Position numbers and translations under genes: made by a program
The notes under the pieces: generated by a model
What the model was told of the DNA's origin: nothing
Seen by the model: the letters and a program-made list of their open reading frames with translations, nothing else
Databases searched by the model: none
Source of the DNA: Streptomyces ficellus
GTDB lineage: Bacteria; Actinomycetota; Actinomycetes; Streptomycetales; Streptomycetaceae
Assembly (NCBI RefSeq): GCF_030406405.1
Contig: NZ_JAUEPL010000004.1
Coordinates: forward strand, 184,173 to 248,172
DNA length: 64,000 bases
Direction of reading: 5' to 3'
Shown: positions 55,900 through 64,000 of the stretch, one piece after another
How positions within the stretch are numbered: the stretch's first letter is position 1
How the letters are laid out: each line of letters opens with the position of its first letter

Positions 55900-56532
55900 A
55901 TGACGACAGCGACACACGCGCCCTCGCACATCGCGATAACCCCGAGCATCCTCTATTTCGGTACCCCCGTTGCCCTGCTGACCACCGAGAACGAGGACGG
56001 CTCGGCCAACCTGACCCCGGTCTCCTCTGCCTGGGCGCTCGGGCAGACCGTGGTGCTCGGCCTCGGCGCCGACAGCCAGACCGCAGCCAACCTGGCCACC
56101 CGGCCGGAACTCGTGATCAACCTTCCGTCGCCCGGCCTCTGGGGCGCGGTGGAGCGGCTCGCCCCGCTCACCGGAGCATGCCCCGTGCCCGCCGCCAAGC
56201 GGGCACGGGGCTACCGCTACGAGCCCGACAAGTTCGCCGCGGCCGGCCTCACGCCCGTACCGTCCGAGACGGTACGGGCTCCGCGCGTCGCCGAGTGCCC
56301 GCTCCAGCTCGAGGCCCAGGTCCGGCGCAGCTCACCGGACGCGGAGGGCCACTTCCTGATCGTGGAGTGCGCGGTCGCACGCGTCCACGCCGACCGGCGC
56401 ATCGTCGTGCCCGGCACTCAGCACATCAACCCCACCGTCTGGAGCCCGCTCATCTTCAACTTCCGTCACTACCAGGGCCTCGCCCCCGAACTCGGCCACT
56501 GCTTCACCTCGGAGATACCCACCGAGCGATGA
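55900..56532 (+). CDS. Flavin reductase-family protein
   Basis: 210 residues from ATG 55900. The FMN-binding split barrel reads LYFGTPVALLTTENEDGSAN, LTPVSSAWALGQTVVLGLGA and ATRPELVINLPSP. The end has HFLIVECAVARVHADRRIVV and FNFRHYQGLAPELGH. These enzymes bind FMN and often have reductase or flavoprotein-oxygenase roles. Transcribed away from its likely ArsR-type repressor. Confidence 0.85.
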   Translation: MTTATHAPSHIAITPSILYFGTPVALLTTENEDGSANLTPVSSAWALGQTVVLGLGADSQTAANLATRPELVINLPSPGLWGAVERLAPLTGACPVPAAKRARGYRYEPDKFAAAGLTPVPSETVRAPRVAECPLQLEAQVRRSSPDAEGHFLIVECAVARVHADRRIVVPGTQHINPTVWSPLIFNFRHYQGLAPELGHCFTSEIPTER

Positions 56533-56780
56533 CGGGCGGGTACGACTCGAACCGATGGCCCGCAAGCGGATGACCAGCACCTTTCACCAAGAGCATTCCA
56601 ATGCTGTCCTGGCAAGAGACCTGGTGCCTCCTTGCACTCATCAACACCAGTCGTACGTGGAACGGGATGCTTCCCAGACCCATCGACAAGTGACGTCACA
56701 ACTGCTTGATAAAGCCAGGCAGGCGTCAGAGAAACCGGAGCCATGATCCTTACGGGTGAGGGGAGGGCCCGAACCGGGCG

Positions 56781-57300
56781 TCAGGAGTCACCGATGTCGT
56801 CGAAGCCACGTAGCAGCGGCGTCAACTCCTGGGCACAGCCGCACAGCGTGCACAGCCGCGTCCCCGGGCTTGCCGCGACGTCCAGCGCGTGTTCCACATC
56901 GAGAAGCGGCACTCCCTGCGGCGCCTCCTCGCAGTCCCGGCGCGTGCAGCACACCCCGGGCCGGGCCCCGACCCTTGCGCACCTTCGCCGGCACCCACCC
57001 CGTAGGCCGGTGCTCCCCGAGCACCTGACGGACCACCGACTTCGGCGCCGGCGGAAGGTGCTCGGTGGCGTCCTGGTCGTAGTCGACGCCGTCGACCGGC
57101 CGCACATGGTCGGGAGCCCGGACCCACACCCGATACTCCGCCGCCTCCACGCCGCCGTCCTCCAGGTCCCGGTACGACGGCAGCCCCACGAGGTACAGCC
57201 AACCCGCCTCGGTCTGCCGCTGCCTCCACAGCCGCGCCATGACCTCCTGCTCCGGGTGTCCGAGCAGCGGGTCGGCGGGCAGCACGACGCGCACCGGCAC
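56781..57300 (-). pseudogene. DUF6233-family protein, frameshifted
   Basis: The first frame reads PVRVVLPADPLLGHPEQEVM, EAAEYRVWVRAPDHVRPVDG and TGWVPAKVRKGRGPARGV. After one shift near 56960 comes QGVPLLDVEHALDVAASPGT and RLCTLCGCAQELTPLLRGFD to TGA 56781-56783. The Cys pair CTLCGCAQEL is the typical DUF6233 ending. The upstream frame may have a second indel at the start. Role unknown. Confidence 0.55.
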
Positions 57301-57668
57301 CGGCTGGCCGCGTCATCAGAGGCAGTGCTCACGGCTCCACGGTAGACAGCCAGACTCCGACCTCCACCGCAGAACCGACTGTGACCGGGCAGGCTTGTGG
57401 GCAAGAAGGGCCGTGGGTCGCCCCTGGCCAGAGAGTTGTGACGCCTGGTAATTGGCAAGAGTGACGCAGGTTGGTTGGCAACCAGTGGTCGCGGATCGTG
57501 GCGGTGTCTCGAGGAGGTGTTGGTGGAGGGGCCCTTCGGGCCGTCGAGCCGAGTCACGCCGCGCGACCTCTTGGGGGGCCGCCACGGCAAGTTCAACACC
57601 GGGCAGGTGGCGCGCTCCGGCCCGGCCACCGTGGTGGCCGGGCCGGTATCGGTAGCGCCACGCGCCTG
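57301..57668. other. Stretch without supported genes
   Basis: About 370 bp. Minus-strand pieces such as HNSLARGDPRPFLPTSLPGH look random. GGCCGG-rich inverted segments at 57618-57650 could serve as a terminator for the EF-hand gene. Confidence 0.3.
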
Positions 57669-58166
57669 TCAGGAGGCGCACATCTCCTTGAGGTGTGCGG
57701 TGTACTCGTCACTGGTGAGGTAGCCGTCGCCGTCCGCGTCGACTCCCTGGAACTGCTCCACCGCTTCGATCTGGGATGTGCCGGTGCGGACGTGCCAGTT
57801 CATCCACTCGTTCAGGCCCACCCGACCGCTGGCATCAGCGTCGGCGGACAGCAGGGCGGCGCTCTCGAACGGCACGAGGACCTGGTCGACGAAGTCGGGG
57901 CGCTGGGTGACGGTGCGGAACTCCTCGGCGCTGATCGTCCCGTCACCGTTGCCGTCGCCACTGGCCAACCGCTGCCAGAGCCTGTTGGCACCGCCGACGA
58001 TCTCCCGCCACTGAGGACAACCCGGGACGATGCTGCTCGCCATGCACCACTGCTGCACCAGGTAATCGAGGTCGGTCTGGTCGATCCGGCCGTCCCCGTC
58101 GCTGTCCAGCTTCCCGAACCAGCGCTGAAGCCGCTCTTCGCGCGTCACCAAGGCCCTCACCTGCAT
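57669..58166 (-). CDS. EF-hand calcium-binding protein (calerythrin-like)
   Basis: 165 residues with four EF-hands: DSDGDGRIDQTD (21-32), DGNGDGTISAEE (71-82), DADASGRVGLNE (109-120) and DADGDGYLTSDE (143-154). Each loop has Asp at position 1 and an acidic residue at position 12 except loop 1, which ends in Asp. No signal peptide, so it is a cytosolic Ca2+ buffer or sensor like calerythrin or CabB. A truncated relative lies at 150-664. Confidence 0.9.
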   Translation of the reverse strand: MQVRALVTREERLQRWFGKLDSDGDGRIDQTDLDYLVQQWCMASSIVPGCPQWREIVGGANRLWQRLASGDGNGDGTISAEEFRTVTQRPDFVDQVLVPFESAALLSADADASGRVGLNEWMNWHVRTGTSQIEAVEQFQGVDADGDGYLTSDEYTAHLKEMCAS

Positions 58167-58389
58167 CTTTGTGTCCGAACGGAACCTTCGAAACCCGCCT
58201 TGGCGCCCTGCTCCTCCCGCCGCGTCGGCATCCCGAAGTGATCACCCGAAAGAGATCATGGGCAATCTCCGGCTCGCTGGCCTTCCAAAGCACCTGCGAG
58301 GTCGGGCTCGGCTGGAGGGCCGCGGTAGCGGTCGTAGTAGTAGCCGAAGGGCCGGGCGCGGGTGTTGAAGGTGCAGACGACGGTGACGT

Positions 58390-58480
58390 TCGAGCGCGGC
58401 CCCGTTGTCAGTGCTCTCACTCATGACGGACAGGAGCTGGTGGCTGTGAACGTTGATGATGGGCAGCGTCAAGGGCCGCA
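58390..58480 (-). pseudogene. Ricin-type lectin fragment
   Basis: The minus frame has INVHSHQLLSVMSESTDNGA, which matches LQNRHSDQFLSVTGESTDNG of the lectin at 58842-59268 and shares DNA similarity with about 58895-58975. It is a partial duplication of that gene's end without the rest. Confidence 0.5.
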
Positions 58481-58592
58481 ACGTAGGTGCGCCGGTCAGT
58501 CAGTGAGTTTGGTGCCTCCGCTACTTCCTGTCATGCCAGGCTTACGCGAGGTCAGCGGTCAACTAGGGGTTGGCCATTGGGAGGAGCAAGAC

Positions 58593-58721
58593 ATGCTGGT
58601 TCAGAGGCTGTCGACGACACCGGACATCTGCAAGCCGGCTGGGGGCTGTAACTGCGGTCCGGCCTGTTCCTGCGGCTGTCAGAACGGAGGCGCTTGTCAG
58701 TGCGGCGGTGGCTGTAACTAG
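58593..58721 (+). CDS. Cysteine-rich metallothionein-like peptide
   Basis: 42 residues from ATG 58593 behind a strong GGGAGGAG site. The N-terminus is MLVQRLSTTPDI. Then nine Cys fall within 30 residues in CxC and CxxxC patterns (CKPAGGCNCGPACSCG, then CQNGGACQCGGGCN), with Gly, Ala and Asn between. This looks like a small metal-binding metallothionein. A modified-peptide precursor is less likely because no modification enzymes are near. It ends before a 20-bp terminator stem. Confidence 0.65.
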   Translation: MLVQRLSTTPDICKPAGGCNCGPACSCGCQNGGACQCGGGCN

Positions 58722-58780
58722 TCTGCCGCGCGCGTGATTCGCTGCTGGCACCATCGTGGATTTCCGCAGCTGCCCGCAGG

Positions 58781-58825
58781 ACGAAGGTGCCCGTGCCCCG
58801 AACCTCGGGGCACGGGCACCTTCGT
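58781..58825. terminator. Bidirectional terminator
   Basis: A perfect 20-bp stem (58781-58800 with 58806-58825) with a five-base loop lies between the convergent metallothionein-like gene and the ricin-type lectin gene, serving both. Confidence 0.85.
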
Positions 58826-58841
58826 GTGACCGACGGGCCGG

Positions 58842-59268
58842 TCATCCCAGGCGGAACTGCTGGTGCGGGGCATTGCCGCCGGGCCACTGTACGAGCGCGG
58901 CCCCGTTGTCGGTGCTCTCACCCGTGACGGACAGGAACTGGTCGCTGTGGCGGTTCTGCAGGGTGAAGTAGCCGTTGTCCTTCTGCACCAGACGCCATTC
59001 CTGGTGCGGCCCGGTCACGGCTCCCCACTGGATGACCTTGGCGCCGTTGGCGGTACTCTCGCCCTCCACCGACAGCGCCTTGCCGCTGTGCACGGCCCGC
59101 ACCACGTAGTAGCCGCCGGTGGTCGCCTCCAGGTTCCACTTCTGGTGCTCGCCGCCCTGGAACGGCCACTGGACGATGGCCGTGCCGTCGTCCTTCTTTC
59201 TCACCGTTGACCGACACGGCCTTGTCGTCGTGCCGGGCGATCAGCGCGGCGGTGAACACAGCAGACAT
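58842..59268 (-). pseudogene. Ricin B-type lectin-domain protein, one frameshift
   Basis: ATG 59268 begins SAVFTAALIARHDDKAVSVN. After one shift near 59200 comes DGTAIVQWPFQGGEHQKWNL, GYYVVRAVHSGKALSVEGES and QEWRLVQKDNGYFTLQNRHS, ending GGNAPHQQFRLG. Three QxW-type repeats form one beta-trefoil of about 140 residues, probably carbohydrate-binding. The frame is intact apart from one indel, so a sequencing error is possible. Confidence 0.65.
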
Positions 59269-59458
59269 CGGACTCGCTTCCTCGCGAAGGCCGACGCCGA
59301 CGTCGACAGCGGACCTGGACAGGTGGACCGGCACCAGCCTGCCCGCGGTCGCGCGAGGACGTGATGGAACGAAACCAAACCAAACCACCCTTCCGAAGGA
59401 TCGCGTCTCAGGCAGCAAACGCGCCTGCCTCCGGCGCCGGTAGACCACGCCGCGCCGG

Positions 59459-60080
59459 TCAGGCCGGGGCGGCCTGCTTCGCCAGCGCGGCGAGCGGGGA
59501 GCGTCGGCCTTTGTCCACCGCGCGCAGCTGCTCCCAGTCGACCTCCGGGTGGGCGGGGGACGACCGTGACGACGGACGCCGTGGTGTGGAGCGCGACGTC
59601 GACGGCCCCGGCCCGGCTTGTGCCGAAGCGGATTTCGATCGACTGCGGGGAGCGGACCCAGCCGAGCCGCACCATTCAGTCGAACTCGACTCTGCGCACC
59701 CCAAGCCGGGCGGCGGCCTGCTCGGGCCCGAGCGGGGTGTCGGCGGCGACCAGGCCGCCAGGTCCTCCCGCGGCAGACCTGGTCGACCTGGCCGGGGTGG
59801 TGCAGCGTCCCGTCCGGGTTCGCGCTCAGGTCGACCAGCAGGCCGCGGTCGACGAACCGCCGCACCACGAACGCCCTCACGTGTCCCTTCTCGCCGATCA
59901 GGTTCGGGGTGCCGAGCGCGTCGGCGACCCGGTCGGCCGCCGCGCCGCCCGAGATCGGCGGTGAGGGCATCGCGGCCTGGATGGCGTCGGCGTCCAGGGC
60001 CTCCACGGAGGCCCGGGACCACCGGTTACGCCCAGGTTCACGACCATCGGTTCCGCCTCGCCCTCGACCATGATGCCCTC
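59459..60080 (-). pseudogene. Hypothetical protein, several frameshifts
   Basis: Pieces in order are SVEALDADAIQAAMPSPPIS, GTPNLIGEKGHVRAFVVRRF and VDRGLLVDLSANPDGTLHHP. The next frame gives RLGWVRSPQSIEIRFGTSRA and GAVDVALHTTASVVTVV; the last gives HPEVDWEQLRAVDKGRRSPL to TGA 59459-59461. This resembles a DNA-binding-type protein found in actinomycete plasmids and integrative elements, but I cannot name it. At least three indels. Confidence 0.5.
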
Positions 60081-60636
60081 GCCGTGCCCCTCGGCACCGG
60101 CCGGTCGGCGCCCTCTCGCTCCACTCACTGCGCGAGGGTCGCCAGCCCCGCTGAAACGCCTGCCACGCCGCATCACCGGAGTGGGGACGACGACTACGAC
60201 CAGGAGTCGGTCCAGTCCAGCCTCCTCGCTCTGTTTCAACGCGGCTGACCGGGTAAGGCGACGCCGCCGACGCCTCCCACCCGCGAGACAGGCAGGAGCG
60301 GGGCGGCCTCACCGCAACCCCAATCCGACACCGCCACCCGCATCGGCATCACCCTGCACCCCAGGCAACTGCTCCTGCGGCCCGAACCCCGCCGACCATG
60401 ACCCGCGGGCCAGACGGTCGTACGGCGCGATGTACACGGCTCAGGCGCGTGTGGAGCGAACACATGCTGCGCATCGTCCCCGACACCAGCGAGGCGGCGG
60501 CCGTGGCTGCAGCCCGCGCCGCTCCGCCTCCCGGCGTTCTTCCCGGCGATCCGCACCCCCGTGACCCGGCCCGATGGCGTGCGGCCTCGCCCGCCGTAGT
60601 GGGTTCCGCCGGCGTCATGGTGCAGCCGGGCCGGGT
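60081..60636. other. Stretch without supported genes
   Basis: About 555 bp between the frameshifted gene and the end of the P450 gene. Frames are Arg/Ala-rich and unconvincing. No terminator for the rppA operon is evident. Confidence 0.3.
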
Positions 60637-61845
60637 CTACCAGGTGACTGGTAGCGCCACCGGCCCTCGGATGAGTACGTCCGTCTGCCAGGGAACATTT
60701 TCGGGGGCGGTGGCCAGCCGCAGGTCGGGGAGGCGTGTGATGAGGGTGGTCAGCAGCAGTTCGGCTTCCATGCGGGCCAGCAGTGGCGCCACGCAATGGT
60801 GGGGACCGTAGCCGAAGGCCAGGTGGGGCGGACCTTTGCGATCGATGTCGATCCGGTGCGGTTCGGGATAGAACCTTTTGTCCCAATTTGCTGCCACATA
60901 TGAGACGTAGACGGCCTCGCCACGTCGGATCAGGACGCCTCCCACCTCGACGTCCTCGGTGGCGATGCGGGCTTGTCCCACGCCGTGCTTGTGGGGGATC
61001 CAGCGCAGCAGTTCTTCCACGGCCGCCGGTACGGCCTGCGGGTCGCAGCGCAGCCGGCTCTTCAGACTGTCGTCGGTGAGCAGGACGTAGACCATGTTGG
61101 AGGTGTGGTTGCGTACCGCGTGCCAGCCGTTGAGGGCCATCAGCGTGGCCAGGGCGAGGAGTTCTTCTTCCTCGATCTTGCCGCTGTCGACAGCGGCTGC
61201 GAGTTCGCTGATGAGGTCGCCCTGTGGCTGGAACCGGCGTTCGCGGGCCAGTTCGAGGAAGAAGGCGCGGGCTTCTTCTTTGGCCTGCCGTGCGCGTTCG
61301 ACCTGCGTTTCCTCCTTCGCCCGGGTCAGGACGGCATCCGCCCAGGTGCGCAGGCGCGGCCGGTCGGCCTCCGGCACACCCAGCACAGCTCCGATGACAT
61401 GCATCGGAAAGGGGGACGTCACGTGCTGGACGAGGTCAGCGGGAGGCCCGGCTGCGACCATGGAGTCGACAAGCTGGTCGAGTACGGCTTGGGCCTGGGG
61501 TCGCAGGGCTGCCATGCCGGAGCGGTTGAACGCCGAGGAGACCACGGAGCGGACACGGGTGTGGTCGGGCGGGTCGACGAAGCTGACCGCACGGTCCAGC
61601 GGGATGAGGTACTTGTTCATGCTGGGCAGCGGCCGGCCGACGATGTCGCGGCTGAACCGGGGATCAGAGGTGACGAACCGGACGGCGTCGTGCCGTGTCG
61701 CCAGCCAGCATTCGCCGGGCGCTCCGTGCGGCAGCCGGATCCGGATAACCGGTTCAGCCTGCAGCGCCTCGCGGAGAAACGGGTCGAAGTCGAAGGCAGC
61801 CAAGTCCGACACCTCGTACAACGGCGCGGTTCCGTCTTCCTTCAT
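60637..61845 (-). CDS. Cytochrome P450, CYP158A-like (flaviolin-coupling type)
   Basis: 402 residues of normal bacterial P450 length. ExxR is at Glu278-Arg281 (EELLR) and the haem Cys351 lies in FGYGPHHCVAP. The I-helix reads ALNGWHAVRNHTSNM, lacking the usual acidic-Thr pair, as in CYP158A2, which couples flaviolin into dimers. Its ATG overlaps the stop of the cupin gene by one base (TAATG), so the two are coupled. The context rppA-cupin-P450 matches the S. coelicolor biflaviolin cluster. Family sure; exact product inferred. Confidence 0.88.
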   Translation of the reverse strand: MKEDGTAPLYEVSDLAAFDFDPFLREALQAEPVIRIRLPHGAPGECWLATRHDAVRFVTSDPRFSRDIVGRPLPSMNKYLIPLDRAVSFVDPPDHTRVRSVVSSAFNRSGMAALRPQAQAVLDQLVDSMVAAGPPADLVQHVTSPFPMHVIGAVLGVPEADRPRLRTWADAVLTRAKEETQVERARQAKEEARAFFLELARERRFQPQGDLISELAAAVDSGKIEEEELLALATLMALNGWHAVRNHTSNMVYVLLTDDSLKSRLRCDPQAVPAAVEELLRWIPHKHGVGQARIATEDVEVGGVLIRRGEAVYVSYVAANWDKRFYPEPHRIDIDRKGPPHLAFGYGPHHCVAPLLARMEAELLLTTLITRLPDLRLATAPENVPWQTDVLIRGPVALPVTW

Positions 61846-62408
61846 TACTGGCTCCTGGCTGGTTGTTCGTGGCGCAGCGGTGTGAGCTGCTCGATGTCGT
61901 AGCGGCGGCGCAGCGCGGCGATGGCGTCGTGGTCCGCAGGCCCATCGGCGGACAGGATCTCCAGGAGTTCTTCGAAGTAGCGCTCGTGGTCCGGGGGCGG
62001 GGACGACTGGAAGAACATCCGGGCCGGGACGCCGGTGGGGTTGGCGAAGGCGTGCGGGCAGCCGGGCGGGACCAGGATGACCGTGCCGGGCGTGGCACGG
62101 ACCACACGCTCACCCTTCGGCGACTGCCACCCCCGCCAACCGTCCGCGGTGCGCACCCGCGGTTCGAAGGCGAGGACGTCGAGTTCGCCCTCCAGGACGT
62201 AGAACAGTTCCTCGCTGCGTGCGTGGACGTGCGCGCCGACGTCGAAGCCGGGTGGCACGAGCACTTCGAAGCTCGATGCGATGCGCGAGTGCGCGCCGGT
62301 CACCTTGAACGTCACGTGCTGGGCGGCTGCACGAAGGGTTCGGCCTTCACCGGGTGGCACGATCAGGCCGCTGCCGGGGGCCGTCGTGGTCGCAGGGTGG
62401 GCCGTCAT
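61845..62408 (-). CDS. Cupin-domain protein of the rppA operon
   Basis: 187 residues from ATG 62408. The cupin core has VGAHVHARSEELFYVLEGEL (His, His, Glu metal motif 1) and ILVPPGCPHAFANPTGVP (motif 2 His). A helical tail follows. It starts 20 bp after the rppA stop and overlaps the P450 start. Cupins in this position probably oxidise tetrahydroxynaphthalene to flaviolin, analogous to the monooxygenase MomA; the role is inferred. Confidence 0.85.
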   Translation of the reverse strand: MTAHPATTTAPGSGLIVPPGEGRTLRAAAQHVTFKVTGAHSRIASSFEVLVPPGFDVGAHVHARSEELFYVLEGELDVLAFEPRVRTADGWRGWQSPKGERVVRATPGTVILVPPGCPHAFANPTGVPARMFFQSSPPPDHERYFEELLEILSADGPADHDAIAALRRRYDIEQLTPLRHEQPARSQ

Positions 62409-62428
62409 CGGGTTTCCTGCTGCAAGGG

Positions 62429-63481
62429 TCACGGCGTACGGCTCCACTGGCCCAGTGCCATCTCGGCCGTGATGCCGGGGCCGAACCCGGCCAGAAGGCC
62501 ACGCGCCAGGTCGGCGGCGCCTCCTTCGTCGAACAGCCGGCGCAGCGCGTCCAGTACGACGGCGCTCGCGATGTTCCCGTACTCGGTGAGCGTGGCCCGG
62601 CTGTGGCGGAACGCCTCGGGCTTGACGTGGAGGAAGGTGCTCAGGTCATCGAGGATCCGCGGTCCGCCGGCATGCACGATGTAGAAGTCGAGGTCTGCGA
62701 CATTCCAGCCGTGATTGTCGGCGAGGCTGCGCAGCGCGGGGGCGAGCGGCTCCATGGTGCCCGGCACGCGTTTATCCAGCAGGAAGTGGAAGCCGGTTGC
62801 TCGTACGTCGTACGCGATCCAGTCCTCCGTCCCCGGGATGAGGTACGAGCCGTTGCGCTCCAGGCGGATTCCGTGGCCACCCGTCCCGCGGACGACCGCG
62901 GCGGCCACACCGTCCCCGAACAGACCGTTGGACAGCAGCGATCCGATACCGATGTCGGTGGGCTGATAACACAGCGAGCAGAACTCGCATGCCACGATCA
63001 GCGCATTCGCCCCCGGATGGGCCGTGCAGAAGTCATGCGCCCGGTTGATCGCCGCTCCGCCCGCCGCGCAGCCCAGCTGAGCGATCGGCAACTGCCGCGT
63101 ATCGGCCCGAAAATCCATGGTGTTGATCAGCCAGGCGGTGAGCGAGGGCATCATGAACCCGGTGCAGGACACATAGATGATCATGTCGATATCGGCGGCC
63201 CGCAGCTCGCTGTCCTCCAGCGCGCGCCGCACGACCAGCGGTACACGGGCCTTCGCCTCGGTCGCGTACAACCGGTTGCGCTCCTCGAAGCCCGGGTGCG
63301 CGAGTGTCTCGGCGATCGGCTGCACGAGGTGACGGGTGCGCACCCCGGTGTTCTCGATCAAGCGCAACGCAAGGCCTAGCTGGGGATGACCCGCATGCCG
63401 CGAGCGTGCGAGCTCGAGCGTCTCCTCCATGGTGATGACGTATTGCGGAACCCAGACGGCTGGCCGACACAAGGTCGCCAT
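62429..63481 (-). CDS. rppA: 1,3,6,8-Tetrahydroxynaphthalene synthase (type III PKS)
   Basis: 350 residues. The catalytic triad is complete at the standard positions: Cys138 (IAQLGCAAGG), His270 (YIVHAGGPR) and Asn303 (TEYGNIASA). RppA joins five malonyl-CoA units to THN, which gives flaviolin and brown melanin-like pigments. It heads an operon with the cupin and the CYP158A-like P450. The upstream 63482-63663 must hold the promoter; I see no clear operator. Confidence 0.95.
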   Translation of the reverse strand: MATLCRPAVWVPQYVITMEETLELARSRHAGHPQLGLALRLIENTGVRTRHLVQPIAETLAHPGFEERNRLYATEAKARVPLVVRRALEDSELRAADIDMIIYVSCTGFMMPSLTAWLINTMDFRADTRQLPIAQLGCAAGGAAINRAHDFCTAHPGANALIVACEFCSLCYQPTDIGIGSLLSNGLFGDGVAAAVVRGTGGHGIRLERNGSYLIPGTEDWIAYDVRATGFHFLLDKRVPGTMEPLAPALRSLADNHGWNVADLDFYIVHAGGPRILDDLSTFLHVKPEAFRHSRATLTEYGNIASAVVLDALRRLFDEGGAADLARGLLAGFGPGITAEMALGQWSRTP

Positions 63482-63663
63482 GCGACACCCTTACTCCACC
63501 GGCACGAGAGTGCCTTCGTTGACCCGGACGCATCCTTAACGATCAGTACCCATCCAGGTCATCCTCCGTGGCGTGGGTCTGCAAGTGGATCGAGGGAGAC
63601 GTGCGGCCCGTGCGCAGGCTGGTTTCGTGCTTCGTTCCGTGGCGCAGCAAGCACGGGGCCGAC

Positions 63664-63969
63664 TTATTTCGAGCAGTCATCCGGTCCGGCGTGGTCCACA
63701 GGGTCGTCGGCCGTCTTCTTCTCCCGCCCGATGAAGAGCTTCTGCGCGCTGGGAGGAAGCTGCCGGGCGACCCGGCACAAGCCGACCTCCGCCGCCCGCA
63801 GGCGGGCCGTCGCCGCGTACCGTCCGCCGGCCCGCCCCACCCTGTCGGGGGCCGGCGGCGGGCGTCGCCGTCCCACCGCCACCTCGGGGCCGTTCCGTTG
63901 CCGTCCGCGTGCCGCTGGCCGGCCGCCTCTTCCCGGCCGTGCCGGGGTTCTGTCTTTGTCGGGCGTCAC
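63664..63969 (-). CDS. Small basic hypothetical protein
   Basis: 101 residues from GTG 63969. The N-terminal two-thirds is Arg/Pro/Gly-rich. The end reads LRAAEVGLCRVARQLPPSAQ and KKTADDPVDHAGPDDCSK and looks more protein-like. No family recognised, and it may not be translated. Confidence 0.3.
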   Translation of the reverse strand: MTPDKDRTPARPGRGGRPAARGRQRNGPEVAVGRRRPPPAPDRVGRAGGRYAATARLRAAEVGLCRVARQLPPSAQKLFIGREKKTADDPVDHAGPDDCSK

Positions 63970-64000
63970 CGGGCGGCCGCTGCTCCGCCGCCCTGCTGTT

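Noticed and set aside
56530..56620. Possible tRNA or tRNA 3' half on the minus strand (text resembling GGTTCGAGTC and CCCGCC)
   Set aside because: The T-stem does not pair, no matching acceptor arm is found about 70-90 bases upstream, and no anticodon arm forms. At most it is an old attachment-site trace.
58918..60312. A single 464-codon minus-strand gene
   Set aside because: It strings together an unrelated lectin N-terminus and pieces of the frameshifted gene at 59459. Homology-like segments switch frames inside it.
60300..60420. Second cysteine-rich peptide (GNCSCGPNPADHDP)
   Set aside because: Only two close Cys, no RBS and no stable frame around them.

Overview
The window is high-GC actinobacterial DNA, almost certainly Streptomyces. 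Codon use, TTG/GTG starts, Streptomyces-type small genes (DUF6207, DUF6233, DUF2382, DUF1906, CGNR regulators) and an rppA (tetrahydroxynaphthalene synthase) operon all point that way. The general character is an accessory, decaying region such as a chromosome arm or linear-plasmid-like segment. It holds many insertion sequences, an integrase remnant, a plasmid-type replication-relaxation gene and an unusual number of frameshifted or truncated genes. Long intact reading frames (MFS, LLM, group II intron maturase, P450, RppA) lie among them, so much of the damage is probably real decay. Uncorrected single-base indels in the source sequence cannot be excluded.

Layout. 0-1.8 kb: a miaB scrap fused to a truncated EF-hand gene, with a small operon carrying an ASCH-domain gene. 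1.9-6.7 kb: an intact detoxification/export-like cluster (MBL hydrolase and CGNR regulator divergent from a second MBL hydrolase, an LLM flavin monooxygenase and an MFS pump, with a perfect inverted repeat between them). 6.8-10.6 kb: small genes and remnants (Y-family polymerase, secreted-protein C-terminus, zinc ribbon, VOC). 10.6-14.1 kb: an IS481-type transposase split by a complete group II intron. 14.3-17.8 kb: a broken tyrosine integrase, a dienelactone hydrolase-like gene and a Tn3 transposase remnant. 18.9-24 kb: a membrane protein, a LysE remnant cut by an IS5 fragment, then a DNRLRE/Fn3/amidase protein with an overlapping small membrane gene. 24-30.7 kb: small genes, a broken transposase, a 368-bp TIR-bounded element carrying a membrane gene, and a frameshifted aldo/keto reductase. 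30.8-34 kb: an MBL lipoprotein and a DUF1906 protein. 34.2-39.9 kb: an Rhs toxin with a candidate immunity gene, head-to-head with a second amidase/lipoprotein pair.

41.5-49.2 kb is bounded by inverted copies of an IS5-type end. It carries a coiled-coil protein, an IS5 pseudogene, a CynX-type MFS transporter, a Tat-secreted protein, an isochorismatase-like lipoprotein and its divergent TetR regulator. 49.2-49.7 kb is a dense block of short palindromic and direct repeats, followed by a truncated replication-relaxation gene. 51.55-53.84 kb is an ISL3-type element that encloses an intact cysteine hydrolase. 54-60 kb mixes remnants with an ArsR/flavin-reductase pair, an EF-hand protein, a metallothionein-like peptide and a ricin-type lectin. 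60.6-63.5 kb is an intact rppA-cupin-P450 operon for a THN/flaviolin-type pigment.

The most notable theme is a pair of loci 16 kb apart with the same design: a large secreted DNRLRE/Fn3 protein ending in a papain-like amidase domain, whose stop codon overlaps the start of a small membrane-anchored protein. This resembles a polymorphic toxin with its immunity protein.
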